Below, piece by piece: positions 1 to 11,199 of a stretch of 64,000 bases of DNA; the first letter of the stretch is position 1, and every line of letters starts with the position of its first letter. Origin of the DNA: Hermatobates lingyangjiaoensis (lineage: Eukaryota; Arthropoda; Insecta; Hemiptera; Hermatobatidae); contig JAPFBL010000102.1 of the NCBI GenBank assembly GCA_026182355.1, positions 504,501-568,500 of the forward strand, read 5' to 3'. The translations under genes were made by a program, and so were the position numbers. The notes under the pieces were generated by a model that saw only the letters and a list, made by a program, of their open reading frames with translations, did no database searches and was not told the DNA's origin.

Positions 1-129
1 ATATTAAATTAATTATGGATCTCTTCACAGTGGAAATCCAAATAGTTAGTGCAAAAATGCTTTATCAACATTTATATACATCGTACTTATGATACTTATG
101 AAAATATAATTAATGAATACAAATACATC

Positions 130-560
130 CATGGAATATCAACCAACAGAAAAAAAAACACAATTAAGCAACAAACAACAAATAAAGTAAAAGAAAACGA
201 AAAAAACAAACTGTCATTGTTATTTAAGTAGAACAAATGCATTGCTTAAACATAAAAATTTGCAGAGTTTTTATGCAGTATTACTTTTCTGATTAAAAAT
301 TTTTTAGCCGTAATAATTAATAAAATAAATTTTGTTTAAGCAACACATTTGTTCTCTTAAAAAACAATAACTCTGTCCATTTGTGGTTTTCTTGTACTTT
401 ATTTCCTGTTTGTTGTTTAATTGTGTTTTTCTTCTGTCGGTTGATAATCTATTGATAATCTGTTGATCTATTTTTTTTCAGCCTTAAAAGTGCCAAAAAA
501 TTTTTGGCGAAACGTCGCGTTATAATCAAGAGTAGTTAATTCTTTGGACGAAATCTTCAA
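130..560. mobile_element. Fold-back repeat with GAAACGTC hammerhead-like core (family J)
   Basis: Two inverted arms of about 120 bp (roughly 130-265 and 325-450) share AATATCAACC-AACAGAA, TTAAGCAACA and AACAAATG blocks in opposite orientation. Just outside the right arm, 492-508 forms a hairpin (GCCAAAA/TTTTGGC) followed by GAAACGTC at 509-516. That is the GAAA plus palindromic ACGT plus C seen in families C, D and others here. The upstream half reads CTTAAAAGT, so the catalytic CTGANGA box is lost. I infer a decayed PLE-type terminal repeat. The 5' limit is uncertain. Confidence 0.5.
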
Positions 561-1017
561 AAATCTGGTTTGAATTTTAAGAAATGGTCGAAAAGCTATA
601 TCAATGTTCATAAGTATATGCATAAAAGTAATTTGAAATAAATTTTCCATTTTTGTAAATTTACAGTATTTATGGAAAAAAGTTAGGTTGCTTCAAATCT
701 CTATAAAATGACTTCTACAGTTCACCCTATAAACAGACTGTTCAGTAAAGTAATATGTACTGTCAACTTTCCTATAGTAATCCATGAAGAATTTTACACA
801 CGATGTTAAATTGTGTAACCAATACAACGGTATTTGTGTTAATTTACCACTTGGTATGAGTAATGTGGTTTTAAAATAAAGTAGATTTCTTTTGTGGGAA
901 GTATTAAATAACAAACTTCTTGTTTACTAATTTTTGAAGTGTACCATTAGGAGAAGTTGTACCATAACAAAATAGCTTACCATACCCACACATAAATGAT
1001 CATAGGTACACTTACTT

Positions 1018-1105
1018 GTTCTCTCTCTCGCTCTCTCACTCATTCACACACATGAACAAACAAACAAACAAACACACACACACACACATACACCACACAC
1101 ACAAT
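1018..1105. repeat. Mixed CT, AAAC and CA microsatellites
   Basis: CT repeats pass into AAAC units and then CA units within about 85 bp. The Cys/Val-rich reading frame across it is a by-product of the repeat. The flanks, 560-1018 and 1105-1830, are AT-rich with no gene or repeat that I can support. Confidence 0.85.
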
Positions 1106-1829
1106 GACACTGACAACACATGCTAAGAACTGTTTCTTTTTTGAAAAAAGAATGACTTGCTAGGAGCTTAAATTTTGTAAAAAAAATTAATAATTCATGG
1201 TTCATAATGATAGATGATGATTTTATATAATACATAGTTGGTGTCACGTTGTGCTGTTTGTTTATAATCATAACACTCACAGTTACAACCTTTCACATTT
1301 AGTTCTGTAATAGAAACGTAATATACAACTGAGCTGTTATTTGCTACCCGTATTAGTTATGAAGGAGCAACATTACAGGGTTGATTTTACATCAGAAAAC
1401 CAGAATTTTACTTTTCACAAATTTATTAGAGCAAGGATCTTAACGAATACGTAACATCGTACAGGGACAGACAACTTTAGATTCTCTTCCTAGAAAAGGC
1501 GTCACAAGATTTTCGATCTGCCACGTTAAACTTGTAGGTTCTTCACGCCATCAAACTTAAGCATTTAAGGAAAGAAAATTTTCACAACTATTGCTGAAAG
1601 GTTAGTGTGGAGCTTAAAATGATAAATATCTTTAAAATCTCAGTTATGATGGATTGGATAGACATTCTTGGTGATTGAAGATAAATTCTTCAATTCTTCG
1701 GTGGTGTTATGCATGATTTACGTTCTTGCTGATTAAATTACAGGTATCTTTTGTGTCTTGAATATTTGAGGTTTAGTGCGGGAGAAGCACTGTTTGGTAT
1801 AATTTTCTTGTTCTGTTTTAAGGCAGAGC

Positions 1830-2260
1830 TGGTGTGAAGAAGGCGGTAGAAGGATGTGAGGCGGTGAAGTTGTTAGATGTGTGATGTGGTATTTACAAGG
1901 GGTTGGCAGGATAAATAACCATCTAATGGTTATCTTGTTCGGCAAGGTTATGGCAGTTTGATTGAGGGTTGGAAGAAGGGGTAGGGGAGAAGGCGCCTGT
2001 GGCGGCATGTGACGTCACGAGGTGCCGCCTGTTTGGCACCTTGTTGCTGAAGCTGGAGGGGATGAGCGCGGGTAAGGTGTGATGGACGCCGACTATTCAA
2101 CCAATCAGGTGGTTGCTTTCCATTTAGGTGCTTCTTTCTGGAGGGGGTACTACCTACCCAGTGCAGGTCCCCTGGGCTACCTTCACATTTGGGATGCTAA
2201 AGATCCCTGTCTTGTTTGCCGATAGTTCCTTTTCAATCTTCCGGTAGAAACATTTTTTTC
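1830..2260. promoter_or_regulatory. GC-richer island with CRE palindrome and CCAAT box
   Basis: The island stands out from its AT-rich flanks. It contains the full cAMP-response palindrome TGACGTCA at 2010-2017, with GC-rich half-repeats around it (GGCGGCA and GGTGCCGCC), and CCAATCA at 2101-2107. CRE and CCAAT elements are standard binding sites for CREB/ATF and NF-Y factors. No adjacent first exon is recognisable, so this is a candidate enhancer or promoter only. Confidence 0.35.
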
Positions 2261-3559
2261 ATTGACCAAAATTGCCTGCTGCATGGCATCCAAATAGAAA
2301 ATATATCACGACATAACAATTTGTGATCGCATTCTTTTAGATTCTGAGGTAGTGAATCGAGTCCTGCAGAGGCCAATTAGCAACCAGTTTAAATACTCAA
2401 TTCAAAGATCATATAACCGAAGATACTATTTTATCACCTAAAAATATAACTCCAATGTCCTTATACCTTTTTAATTGAGATACAGTTTAATTTATCTTTC
2501 TTCTTCTTTTAGATCTACTCTTTAAAAAAATATCAAACATTAAAAAGATTTACGTCCATGGAAGAAGAAATAATAAATGCGATCTCTGTTTAACTGCCAA
2601 GTTTAGTTTTACGTTTATTTATGATTAATAACGATTTAATGGCACGTGGTGTCATCCATCCAAGTCTAAACCATGTCCCAATAATGCTTCACTTGCGTTG
2701 CACGTATGGACATTCTTGTCTATCGTCATGGTCCAGTCCCATTGCCGGATTGATTCTGTATAGCAATCCTTAATTTCACATGACTCATGTTTACTACATG
2801 AGAAATATTTTTGCGTCTAAATTACAGCCATTTATGTACAGGCCTAATCAATGCCTGAGATTCATTTCGTACAGACTTGGCCACAACATTATTACTTCGT
2901 TTCCTAAAAATGTTCCTCTCCCTTGTAAAGCATTATGAGTCATGAACAGGATTCGAAACCAAATTCCAATCTTTATTATTAAAGGCAAGCATACAAACTG
3001 TTTGACCACACATTACCACCATATTAATAAATTTACGAATATTTAAACTATTTTTTTTCTTTAGTTTCAACATCCAATATCAAATGACGTACTCCTATAC
3101 TATCTTCTACCTTTGCATCGCCTTCTTTCCACCAAAATCCCGTGGTTGATGAAGCACTTTACTAAAAACTGGAATACTAAAAGAAAATCATGGATCACAG
3201 TATCCGTTATATTCATTCGGACATTTCTGGTATTGAAGAATCTGAGTCAGAGTGCAAGTGGGGTATTTCTTCAGTGATGGAGTCAGAGTTGCAACTTGGA
3301 AAATTAGTTCAACTCCGGCTAAATTGCTATATATAATATGAGTAATTTATTGAATATTCATTATTATAATTGCTAAATATATGTAATTATTTTTTTATTT
3401 ATTTTTTATTCACAAATCTGTTGTGTCACCTGTCTGCAACCATGTTGAGCCTATGAACGTATGTTAATGGATTCCTGATTAATATACATATTACACATAC
3501 ATTATGATATAATCCAGATACATAAATGCAATTATACAAGAGTTTTAAGACTATAGTAT
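2261..3559. other. AT-rich stretch without recognisable genes
   Basis: No coding potential, RNA gene or clear repeat is visible. Stop codons are frequent in all frames. The minisatellite follows directly on the right. Confidence 0.6.
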
Positions 3560-4330
3560 GGGAACTAGAGTCGCTAGCCGGAGTCGAACACTTGAAAATA
3601 GTTAGACGTTAGTACTGGATTCTTCAAAATAGTTTAAATTTGGAGTTAAATTCTTGATAATACTAGAACTTAGAGTCGAATTCTTGAAAATACTTTTGTT
3701 CGAGTCGGATTCTTAAAAATACATTGAAATCAGTGTCAGACTCTTGATAATGCTTACAAGTTGGAGTCACATTTTTGAAAATGCTTAAATGTCAGTTTTG
3801 GGTTCTTGAAAATTTTTAGAAGTCGTTGTTGGATTATTCAAAGTAATTAAAATTCTGAGTCATATTCTCTATAATACTTAGAATTCCGAGTCGTATTCTT
3901 GATAATAATTAGAAGTCGGAGCTATATTGAAAATATAAGTAAGATCAGTTTCAGAATTCAGTTATATTGAAGTCAGATTCAGTTATATTGAAGTCGGAGT
4001 CAGATTCTTGAAACTGCTTATAAGTCGGAGTTGTATTCTTGATAATTATTAGAAATCGAAGTTGGATTCTTTAAATTATTCCCATGATCGAATGGGTTTC
4101 TTGAAAATACTTTGTTGTCGTAGTCGGGTTCTTGAAAATATTTGGAAGTAGGAGTTGGTTTCTTGAAAATACTTCGATGTGAGAATCCTATTTTGGAAAA
4201 TACTTAAAAGTTGAAGTCAAGTTCTTGAAAATACATTGAAGTTGCAGTGCTATTTTTAAAAATTACTTAGAATTTTGTAGTTAAAAAATACTTAGAATTT
4301 ATAGTCAGCATTTTATATTATCAAATTAAT
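3560..4330. repeat. 30-bp degenerate minisatellite
   Basis: About 25 imperfect units with consensus close to GAAGTCGGAGTCGGATTCTT followed by GAAAATACTT. The anchor TTCTTGAAAA recurs at 3681, about 3710, 3741 and 3771, giving a period near 30 bp. Units diverge strongly toward both ends, so the array is old. No open frame runs through it. Confidence 0.85.
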
Positions 4331-4875
4331 GCCCTATTTTCCCCCCTAAAATATGTTTATTGCTACGGAAGAATTTACAAAGTTATTCATGTGATGCATA
4401 ATAATGGACACATGAATAAATGCTAATATGTATTGTCTGATATTCCTCATAACAATGGAATGCCAAACCCACACAAAGGGAGCGAACAATTCGTGTTTTT
4501 ACAAGAGCAACTGAGGGTAACCGCAAACATAATTTTCCTAATCTAATAGTAAATGTTATGCTCATAAAGAATTTTTAAAAGACTGACAATTTCAAAGTGT
4601 TCCGTAGTACTAGATGTGCGTAGGACACTTCTGAAGCGAGGAAAGCTAGAAAGGTAGAGTAATGCGGCTTGACATACTAAGCAATTTTGATCAGGTTTTG
4701 TAGATCCCTATTCCATGCGATGTACCAAACACGACAACCATGCTTATATAAAATTGAAAAATACATACATATATTTTCCCGAGAATTTTAGTAAAACTAT
4801 TAACTCTTATATCCTGCTTGCTTGGGTAGATTAGATTTATAAATTGCGATGTTTTTTCAGTCAGGTCTAAAATAA

Positions 4876-5148
4876 TGATTTATATTAGAAATAGGTAAAA
4901 CTGTCATACCTCGTAAGATGATCTTAGATTCGTTGGAGCGCTTTTGGACGTTGTCAATCTTCGATTGCAACAAACCTAATAGTATTAGGATTGGAATAGG
5001 TTAGGGTTGGACTAGTGTTAGGTTTGGAACCTACCTACTAGTAGGTTTGTTGCGATCGAATATGGACAACGTCCGAAAGCGCTCCAACGACTCTTAAGAT
5101 CATCTTACGAGGTATGACGGTTTTACCTATTTCTCATATAAATCATAA
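4876..5148. mobile_element. Fold-back element, family I (GAGGTATGACGG ends)
   Basis: Inverted arms of about 105 bp (4876-4985 and 5040-5148) carry GGTAAAAC.GTCATACCTCGTAAGATGATC outward and GGAGCGCTTT.GGACGTTGTC inward (dots mark varying bases). The centre has TAGGTT-like units. A single arm of the same family lies at 54389-54490, and the outer GAGGTATGACGG is also found at the end of the fold-back at 24862-25378. No ORF is present. It is a non-autonomous element of unknown class. Confidence 0.7.
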
Positions 5149-6490
5149 TAACCTCAGTGATATTAACAATATGCATGTATCTAAAATAATGTTTCTGATA
5201 AATAATTCTAAGTAAAATTCTTAGATGTTTCAATCTTTTTTTTCTTTTCTTTTTTTAATAAAATTAGCAGACAGTTTTACAATGGTTTACCTTTTTTGTT
5301 TGTTCATTCTAAAGTTCAGTGCATAAGCTTTTTTACCTTCATATTTTGACTAAATAAATATATTTAGAAGGCAAACAAAGGCAATGCAAATATGTGTCAT
5401 TTATGTAAATTTACTTCGTAATTAGTGTTTTTAAAATGTTTTCCTTAACTGACAAGTGAACTCTGAAATGGGAAAAAAAATATATAAGTTCCATATGACG
5501 TTAACTTTTAACCTACAATCATTTTGACCTAAAACCTTTTTGCAGGCCAAAGTATATTAACATAAAAAATGTCATCAAGATATATAAATCCACCTTGAGA
5601 ATTCATGGCAAACTGATAGACAGACAATCAGATAAATTTATTGTTTTATTTTCGGTCACCGTTCCTGTATTTTACATTATTCTATTTCTGGGCGCATAAA
5701 TTTTCATTATACTGTATAAAATTATTTATTTTAATGATATTCTATGTTTGAGTTGGTATTATCCAGAAAAGTTTTTATCTATTTATGTAAATAGATTGTC
5801 ATATTTTTCTTTCAAAATAAATTTTCAATTTTTAAGATAACAGATTGTTTTCTTTATTAATAGTTATTTAGTGACTTGTTTTTATTTTATTTTTTTATTA
5901 TTAGTTATGTTTTTATAGTTATTAGTTATTTTTAATTCTAAGATGGTAACACTGAGATATTACAGAAATTATTTCTATCAGTTTATACAAATACATATTT
6001 ATATTATTTCGTAAGGTGAAGTTATTTATTTAAATTTAGTGCCATGAATCTCTGGAACTTCATTGGGCAAAACATTTATGTATTTTTTATAACCAATGAT
6101 AATTTTACGTACTGTGAAATATATTGTAAACATGTCTGATATAATTATTTATACATTTTATTGTTGCTTTCTTTGTTATCCCTGTATTGGTAACGTTGTA
6201 TTGTGTAGAAAGTTTTTATCTCTCATTTGACGTTACTGTTAAAATTAAAAAGAACATTACAAATGCAGTGATTGAGCAAACAACTAGCTCAGAATTTTTG
6301 TATTTTGTAAATATATTTACATTAAATAAAATATAATTTTATTAAATTAAATATCATTAAATAACTTAAATATCAATTCATTAAATTAAATACTATTATT
6401 AGTATTTATTTATAGTTCTACACAAACCGAAAGAGATAATTCATTCTACTTATTTTTAATTGGAGATATAATTATTCGCTGTCGTCATCC
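5149..6490. other. AT-rich stretch, no gene seen
   Basis: T-rich and A-rich low-complexity sequence with short homopolymers. No frame of coding character and no terminal repeats were found. Confidence 0.55.
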
Positions 6491-6493
6491 ATT

Positions 6494-6643
6494 TAGGTTA
6501 GGTTAGGTTGATATGGTTGCAGTGGTGGTCCCAGAAGATGTGCACAGAGGTCAATGGTTGGCTTTTTGTGACACCATGCAATGAACATTCTAGGGGGCCA
6601 TGATTTCAGTGGTGGTCCCAGAAGATGTGAAATGAACATTCTA
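6494..6643 (-). repeat. SINE tail segment with TTAGG-like end and internal duplication
   Basis: It begins with three TTAGG-like units (6494-6510), then GCAGTGGTGGTCCCAGAAGATG. That segment and the ATTCTAGGGGGCCATGATTT segment are repeated within 130 bp (6517-6660), a local tandem duplication. The same TTAGG-unit/CAGTGG junction occurs at 44362-44382, and inverted at 53649-53675. Confidence 0.6.
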
Positions 6644-6840
6644 GGGGGCCATGATTTCAGTGGTTCACGTACTCAACTCTGAACTGGTAGGTCTGGGGTT
6701 CGATACCCACCTGGTCCTCGATTTATTCACATGGGAGGTGAATAAATCTGAACACCTCGTCCCTCGGAGAGTGCGTTAAACCTGTTTTGACTTTATATGT
6801 GTTCCTAAGCCTTTCGGTCATATAACCACCAAAAATCAAA
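6644..6840 (+). mobile_element. tRNA-derived SINE, copy 1
   Basis: A tRNA-like head with a degraded A box (TTCAGTGGTTCACG) and a clear B box (GGGTTCGATAC near 6697-6707) is followed by the family body (CTCGATTTATTCAC, GGAGGTGAATAAATCTGA). RNA polymerase III promoters of this type drive SINE transcription. After the head the copy diverges from the others and carries its own small inverted repeat (AACCTGTTTTGA / TCAAAACAGG). Confidence 0.7.
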
Positions 6841-7129
6841 ACAGGCCGACTAGTTTAACGTGCTGTCCTTTGTCCTCTTTAGATTACTCCAAAGTACGTT
6901 AAACCCGTTTTGATCTTCGCGTTCCTCGGCATTAACCGCTTAGTCAAGGCAGGCCGCCTTGTTGACAAGTTACCCTTTAGCCACCTCCATTGAACATGGA
7001 AGTGCCCGAGGGCACCTCAAGCAACGCAATGCTAAGCACGAATTCTGACAGTTACTCCGCAAAACGGTACCTAGGCCAAGAGTAATAGACAAGCTAAAGC
7101 CCTGATAATATGGGGAGATAATTACTGAT

Positions 7130-7310
7130 AAGGTACTCAAAATTTCCTTACCAGTTGCACTTTAACTAGATAACACATATAACGAAGACATATAAAGTTC
7201 GTTAAACCGTCTGTTCCCAGTCTGTATGATGTCAGGTAATCGTTAAAGGTCTCTACTCTAAATAAACTTGGGTTAGGCAAAATTTTGGACTCACAACGTA
7301 AAATTAACAG
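7130..7310 (+). mobile_element. SINE body fragment
   Basis: It contains GTTAAACCGTCTGTTCCCAG, GATGTCAGGTA and CTACTCTAAATAAACTTGGG followed by TTAGGCAAAATTT, which match the body of the copies at 53020-53300 (+) and 44361-44689 (-). The tRNA head is missing. Confidence 0.6.
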
Positions 7311-7544
7311 GTAATGTGGCTCAGCTGTTATTAAAATGGGCGCCACATAATAAATGAGCCACAATTTCCGCCTAGAACTAGAACAGCACTAAATGGTGTA
7401 AGCATTATAAGTGTGGGCGTTGTAAATCCAACAGATAATGACCATTCTACGTTGTGAGCTCTTAATTTTGCCTAATCAAATATATATAGAATGTTTACAA
7501 GTAGATGATCTTAACGACTAGCTGACATCTACAATCTACAAGAT

Positions 7545-7692
7545 ACCTGAGGTCGGCAGTTTAATATCCTCATCAATGGATACCGTATTCAGATTTGTTT
7601 TTACACCGAGTGGAATAAATCGAAGGCCAGAGTGGGTATTGAATACCAGATCTACCAATCCAGAGGAGAGCACATAAGCCACTGGGCTACAC
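7545..7692 (-). mobile_element. tRNA-derived SINE, copy 2 (5' part)
   Basis: On the - strand it reads a tRNA-like head (AGCCCAGTGGCTTATGTGCTC, B-box-like GGTATTCAATAC) and the GAATAAAT body motif. It is decayed compared with the copy at 44361-44689. Confidence 0.6.
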
Positions 7693-8254
7693 TTGGTCCT
7701 CTTATTCACAAATTTATAAGTGTTTGAAAACAGCTAAAAGTTTTGCAATGTTTTTATTCGCAATGAATGCTTATAGAATATATTTGACTATCCAAAGCTA
7801 ATGATGGAATACAGCTTTGTTAAAACCCATGTTTACAATACAGGGCATGAACAAAGCTCTGCTTGGTGCACGATCTATACTTGAACTAAATAAGCGCTAA
7901 TAATACGAGTGCTTTGTTTAATGCTTCCCAATTCCTAGCTACTGATAAAACGAAAACCTTTTGTTAAAACTCAAATTCAGAGTTCACAAACGCTTATAGA
8001 ACAAAACGTTTCGATAAATCCCCGAGTGTTAACCCAGCAGAGATATTCAACGCAGTCTGATAATTAAATTTCTCTTCATTCAGTACGCTTCAAGATTAAA
8101 TAAATCTTAAGAGATTATTACTTAAATAGTTTGTCACTAATAACTGATAGGCAGTATATTTCAAATGTGAATTGTATAGTCTATTAATACTGTTACTGCA
8201 ATGACTAAGAAATTTATTATTATTATTGTTTTTCTTATGTTAATATATATAAAA
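7693..8254. other. AT-rich stretch, nothing recognised
   Basis: No ORF with coding character, no tandem repeat and no inverted repeat of note. Confidence 0.5.
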
Positions 8255-8426
8255 CATGATTTCACAATAAACACGTAAAACAACAATCAACATTCAAATC
8301 TCAATAACAAATGGGAAAAAAGACTAAGATCTTTCAACGGAAAGAAACAAGTGGCATTTGTTAGAGTCAAATCACAACAGTTGGAATTTATATTTATTTA
8401 CTATAAATACCGCTCGTTTCGGTTGA

Positions 8427-8475
<49 letters not shown>

Positions 8476-8690
8476 GATCATACCACGAATGAAAAGAGTA
8501 AGATCTTTCAACCGTCACAAGCGACAATCTTGTTATATATGTATATATATCAATGATCAGTTGGGTTTTTGACTCTGACAAAGACCACTTGTTATGGTTG
8601 AAAGATCTTAGTCTTGTTTTCCCATTTTCTTATTGTGGTTTGATCATTGATTGTTATTACACGTGTTTATGTGAAATCTATATATATATA
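8255..8690. mobile_element. Family A elements flanked by (TA)n, copies 1-2
   Basis: A reversed tail (GATTTCACAATAAACACG...AAGACTAAGATCTTTCAAC) is followed by (TA)n at 8430-8473, another reversed piece, then a forward copy: GGGTTTTTGACTCTGACAAAG, CACTTGTTATGGTTGAAAGA and the tail to GTGTTTATGTGAAATC, closed by (TA)n at 8680-8712. The core of the forward copy has CTGACAA instead of CTGACGA, a change at the catalytic G8 position, so this copy should be inactive if the motif is a hammerhead. Confidence 0.75.
8428..8473. repeat. (TA)n microsatellite (example of many)
   Basis: Pure TA run of about 45 bp. Others lie at about 15580-15665, 18438-18468, 25920-25958, 26329-26353, 46219-46289, 46458-46501, 55290-55326, 61697-61748, 62184-62204 and 62357-62393. 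Nearly all abut a fold-back element. Confidence 0.95.
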
Positions 8691-8779
8691 TATATAATAT
8701 ATATATATATAATTAGAAAAACGGCCAGAACAAGTAACGTTACACAGAAGAAAAGAAAGTAAATTGGAGATACATCTTA

Positions 8780-9360
8780 AATCTATATTTTGAATCTAGT
8801 ATTCATTAGGTGAAGAACCGACTAGTATTTGATTAACAACGGGTCATTTTATAGTCTTGAGTTGTGTGGCTAGTCGTTATGTAGTATTTACTCATTATTG
8901 AATAATATATTGAACTAACAACAATCACATCCCACTATCTCTGCGCAAGTTGTTTTCGTTTTGAAAAGGCAACTATTTGTTCAAACTTGTTTATAATTCT
9001 TAATATTTTTTACGTATATTATGCATCTACGTTAAAAGTCAACATGTGAAAGTAATTCCAATAATTATATTGTTAATGTGCATCAGACTACTATAAATTG
9101 AAATTGAATTTTGAATACTGGTGTTTCCATTTTCTCTTGTCAAGTTTTTTGAGTGATATCAAATATCAATTACTGTATATGCTATCACTGAGTTATGTCT
9201 GCATATTTTGAAAAGTGAACATTTCCTTTGTCTGCACTTCGTCTGATGTAGTTTATATTTGACAAGATTTTTCTAAGATGAATTAATTTAATTCATCCGA
9301 ATTCTATGGAGATTATATTTTTCCGGGAAATGAGTAGTTACTGAATATTTCCTTCAGATA
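8780..9360. other. AT-rich stretch, nothing recognised
   Basis: No gene or repeat structure could be supported. Confidence 0.5.
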
Positions 9361-9374
9361 AATAGAGTAATTAT

Positions 9375-9900
9375 CGTGTGTGTGTGTGCGTGAGAGAGAT
9401 AGCGCGAGAAAAAAAAAGAGAAGGTGAGCTGTTGAATAATTTTTAGAGTATTCTACTAAGTGGTACGCTTAACAAGACCAAGGCGTTTTCAAAGTGCGAT
9501 CAGTTAAGTTATTTTCTCAAGTGCCGGTTCATTTGTGAAGGAGTAATTCTTCCCTAATGACTGTGTTATCGAAGAGTGGTCCTAATTGGTTTGTTTTTTT
9601 GGTCTGTTTCAGGTAAAAGGAGGGGGGGGGGAGTAAAGAGAGATGGAAAGGTTTTTGGTCGGTCAGATACGGACCCGGTTCTTAGAGAGGGCCTATCACG
9701 ATAGGGGACTCGCTGTAGCACGACTCGATGTTTTTACCTGAGCAGGAAAAGGATGCCGCTGCCTGCGGCTCCAGCCCCCCCTCCCCCAAGACCATTCTAT
9801 ATCATAATTTAGGTTTGACGACTTAATTGTGGCTGGACGATGCCGTCTATTTACTCCTTGGATACCTCCCTCTCCTGCCTCGTTAGCTCCTACAATTCAC
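9375..9900. promoter_or_regulatory. GT microsatellite and GC-richer island
   Basis: A short GT run (about 9377-9390) and purine-rich tracts lead into 9600-9800, a GC-richer block. It has a G run near 9620, the palindrome CCTATC-AC-GATAGG near 9691-9704 and a C-rich tract at 9774-9786. No exon is visible. It may be conserved non-coding DNA, but the sequence alone cannot show conservation. Confidence 0.25.
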
Positions 9901-10060
9901 TCTCATACCACATCTCTTTCTAAACCATCTCTATCACATCCAAACCAATCCTCTATACCATAAAACTTATAAACTTATAAACTCTGCACTAATCACTAGT
10001 TGTGTCAATTCTTTTTACGGAATGGCAATCGGTATGTGGATTAGAGATACCATCAAAGAG

Positions 10061-10176
10061 TACAGTAGAACCCCCCCAGTACGAGTTTAATTTCTTCCCA
10101 CACCTAACTACTTTTTATTGCGATTTACTCGTATTACGAAACAAGTTTTTGCAATTAAATTAATATGAAATAAATA
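10061..10176. mobile_element. Possible second Tigger-like end beside the first
   Basis: CAGTAGAACCCCCCCAGTACGAG at 10061 looks like another pogo/Tigger terminus. Beyond the inserted element, 11128-11200 has ACTCGTT, ACGAG and TTTTGC motifs similar to 10120-10155. The 790-bp element may have inserted into an older relative. The matching end was not identified with certainty. Confidence 0.3.
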
Positions 10177-10966
10177 CAGTGGTACCTCGGGGTACGAGTG
10201 CCCCAACATACGAGTTATTTGAGATACGAGCTGTCAAATGAGCGAAATTTTGTTTTGAAATACGAGTGATATTTGAGATACGGCGAACAGTCAATTTTAG
10301 TATCAGATGATTTATAAATATGTACATTTCTTTTTTCTACGATGCCGCCTACGGCCCACTCAGTTCTCAGTTTATCTTTGAAAATTGGAAGATCAATTCT
10401 ATTGGAAAATCTTGGGAATGTGGGAGAGTTTCACAGTTCATGGCAAAGAAACACCCCGAAAAATTTGCAGCTGGTCGTGCATCGGATCTATTTAATGAAA
10501 CTTGGCTAACTCATTTCCGTAGCATTCTGAAAGGGAGGAAGAAACAAACCTCCTTGGACAGTTTTTTTTAATCCTGCAAAAAAGGCAAAGACCAGTGAAG
10601 AGAAAAGCGGTAACTAAAATTAAGCAAACAGTAACATTTAAGTTATGTCTAAGTTAAATTTAAATAACCAAAATACTAATTACATATGTACGTAAAGTTA
10701 ATAAGACCAGTTTTTTAACCAGTTTTTTCTAACCACCTCTATATTCTCTTTTATTATGTTTTTATAAAATATTTGTCATTTATAAATACATTTTTCTTAT
10801 TCAAAATCACGTAACAAGAACAATTAGGGGTAAGTATTTTTGGGGCTGGAACGGATTAATGTCATTTCAATTTATTTCAATGGGGAAAATTGCTTTGAGA
10901 TACGAGTAAATTGACATACGAACAAGGTTACGGAACGAATTAAACTTGTATCCCGAGGTACCACTG
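10177..10966 (+). mobile_element. pogo/Tigger-type DNA transposon, internally deleted
   Basis: Inverted ends begin CAGTGGTACCTCGG at 10177 and finish CCGAGGTACCACTG at 10966. They are flanked by TA on both sides (10175-10176 and 10967-10968), the target duplication typical of Tc1/mariner-pogo elements. At about 790 bp it is far shorter than an autonomous pogo element of roughly 2-3 kb. Repeated TACGAG-like motifs lie inside both ends. Only the end of the transposase gene remains, so it could move only with a transposase from elsewhere. Confidence 0.85.
10320..10571 (+). pseudogene. pogo/Tigger transposase C-terminal remnant with PIP box
   Basis: About 83 codons survive. The segment SQFMAKKHPEKFAAGRASDL, then LTHFRSILKGRKKQTSLDSFF in the last 21 residues, resembles the C-terminal tail of pogo/Tigger transposases. 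The final eight residues QTSLDSFF fit the PCNA-interacting consensus QxxLxxFF exactly, and the stop follows at once. PCNA binding by the C terminus is known for Drosophila pogo. DNA-binding and DDE catalytic regions are absent. The frame opens within element sequence and probably has no real start codon. Confidence 0.8.
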
Positions 10967-11199
10967 TAACCTGTTCCATCCTCAAAATGCCTGTTTTTAA
11001 ATTTATTTTTAAAACAGAAAAAGTGTTATTAGAACAAATAGACACTACTATACATGTTATAGGAATAACAGAAATGTATGCAAGTAAAATCATGTTTTAT
11101 TAATCTACTAAATCTAGGTGAGAGGAAGACGGTCGCGCGTACGACGAATTTTTACTCGTTAAACGAGACAAAAATTTTGCTCGAAAAAGCGATTAACTC

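Noticed and set aside
8351..8762. Frames with long Ile-Tyr runs
   Set aside because: They translate TA repeats and family A sequence. The same applies at 15.6, 25.9, 56.4, 61.7 and 62.4 kb, apart from the ORF-like pieces noted.
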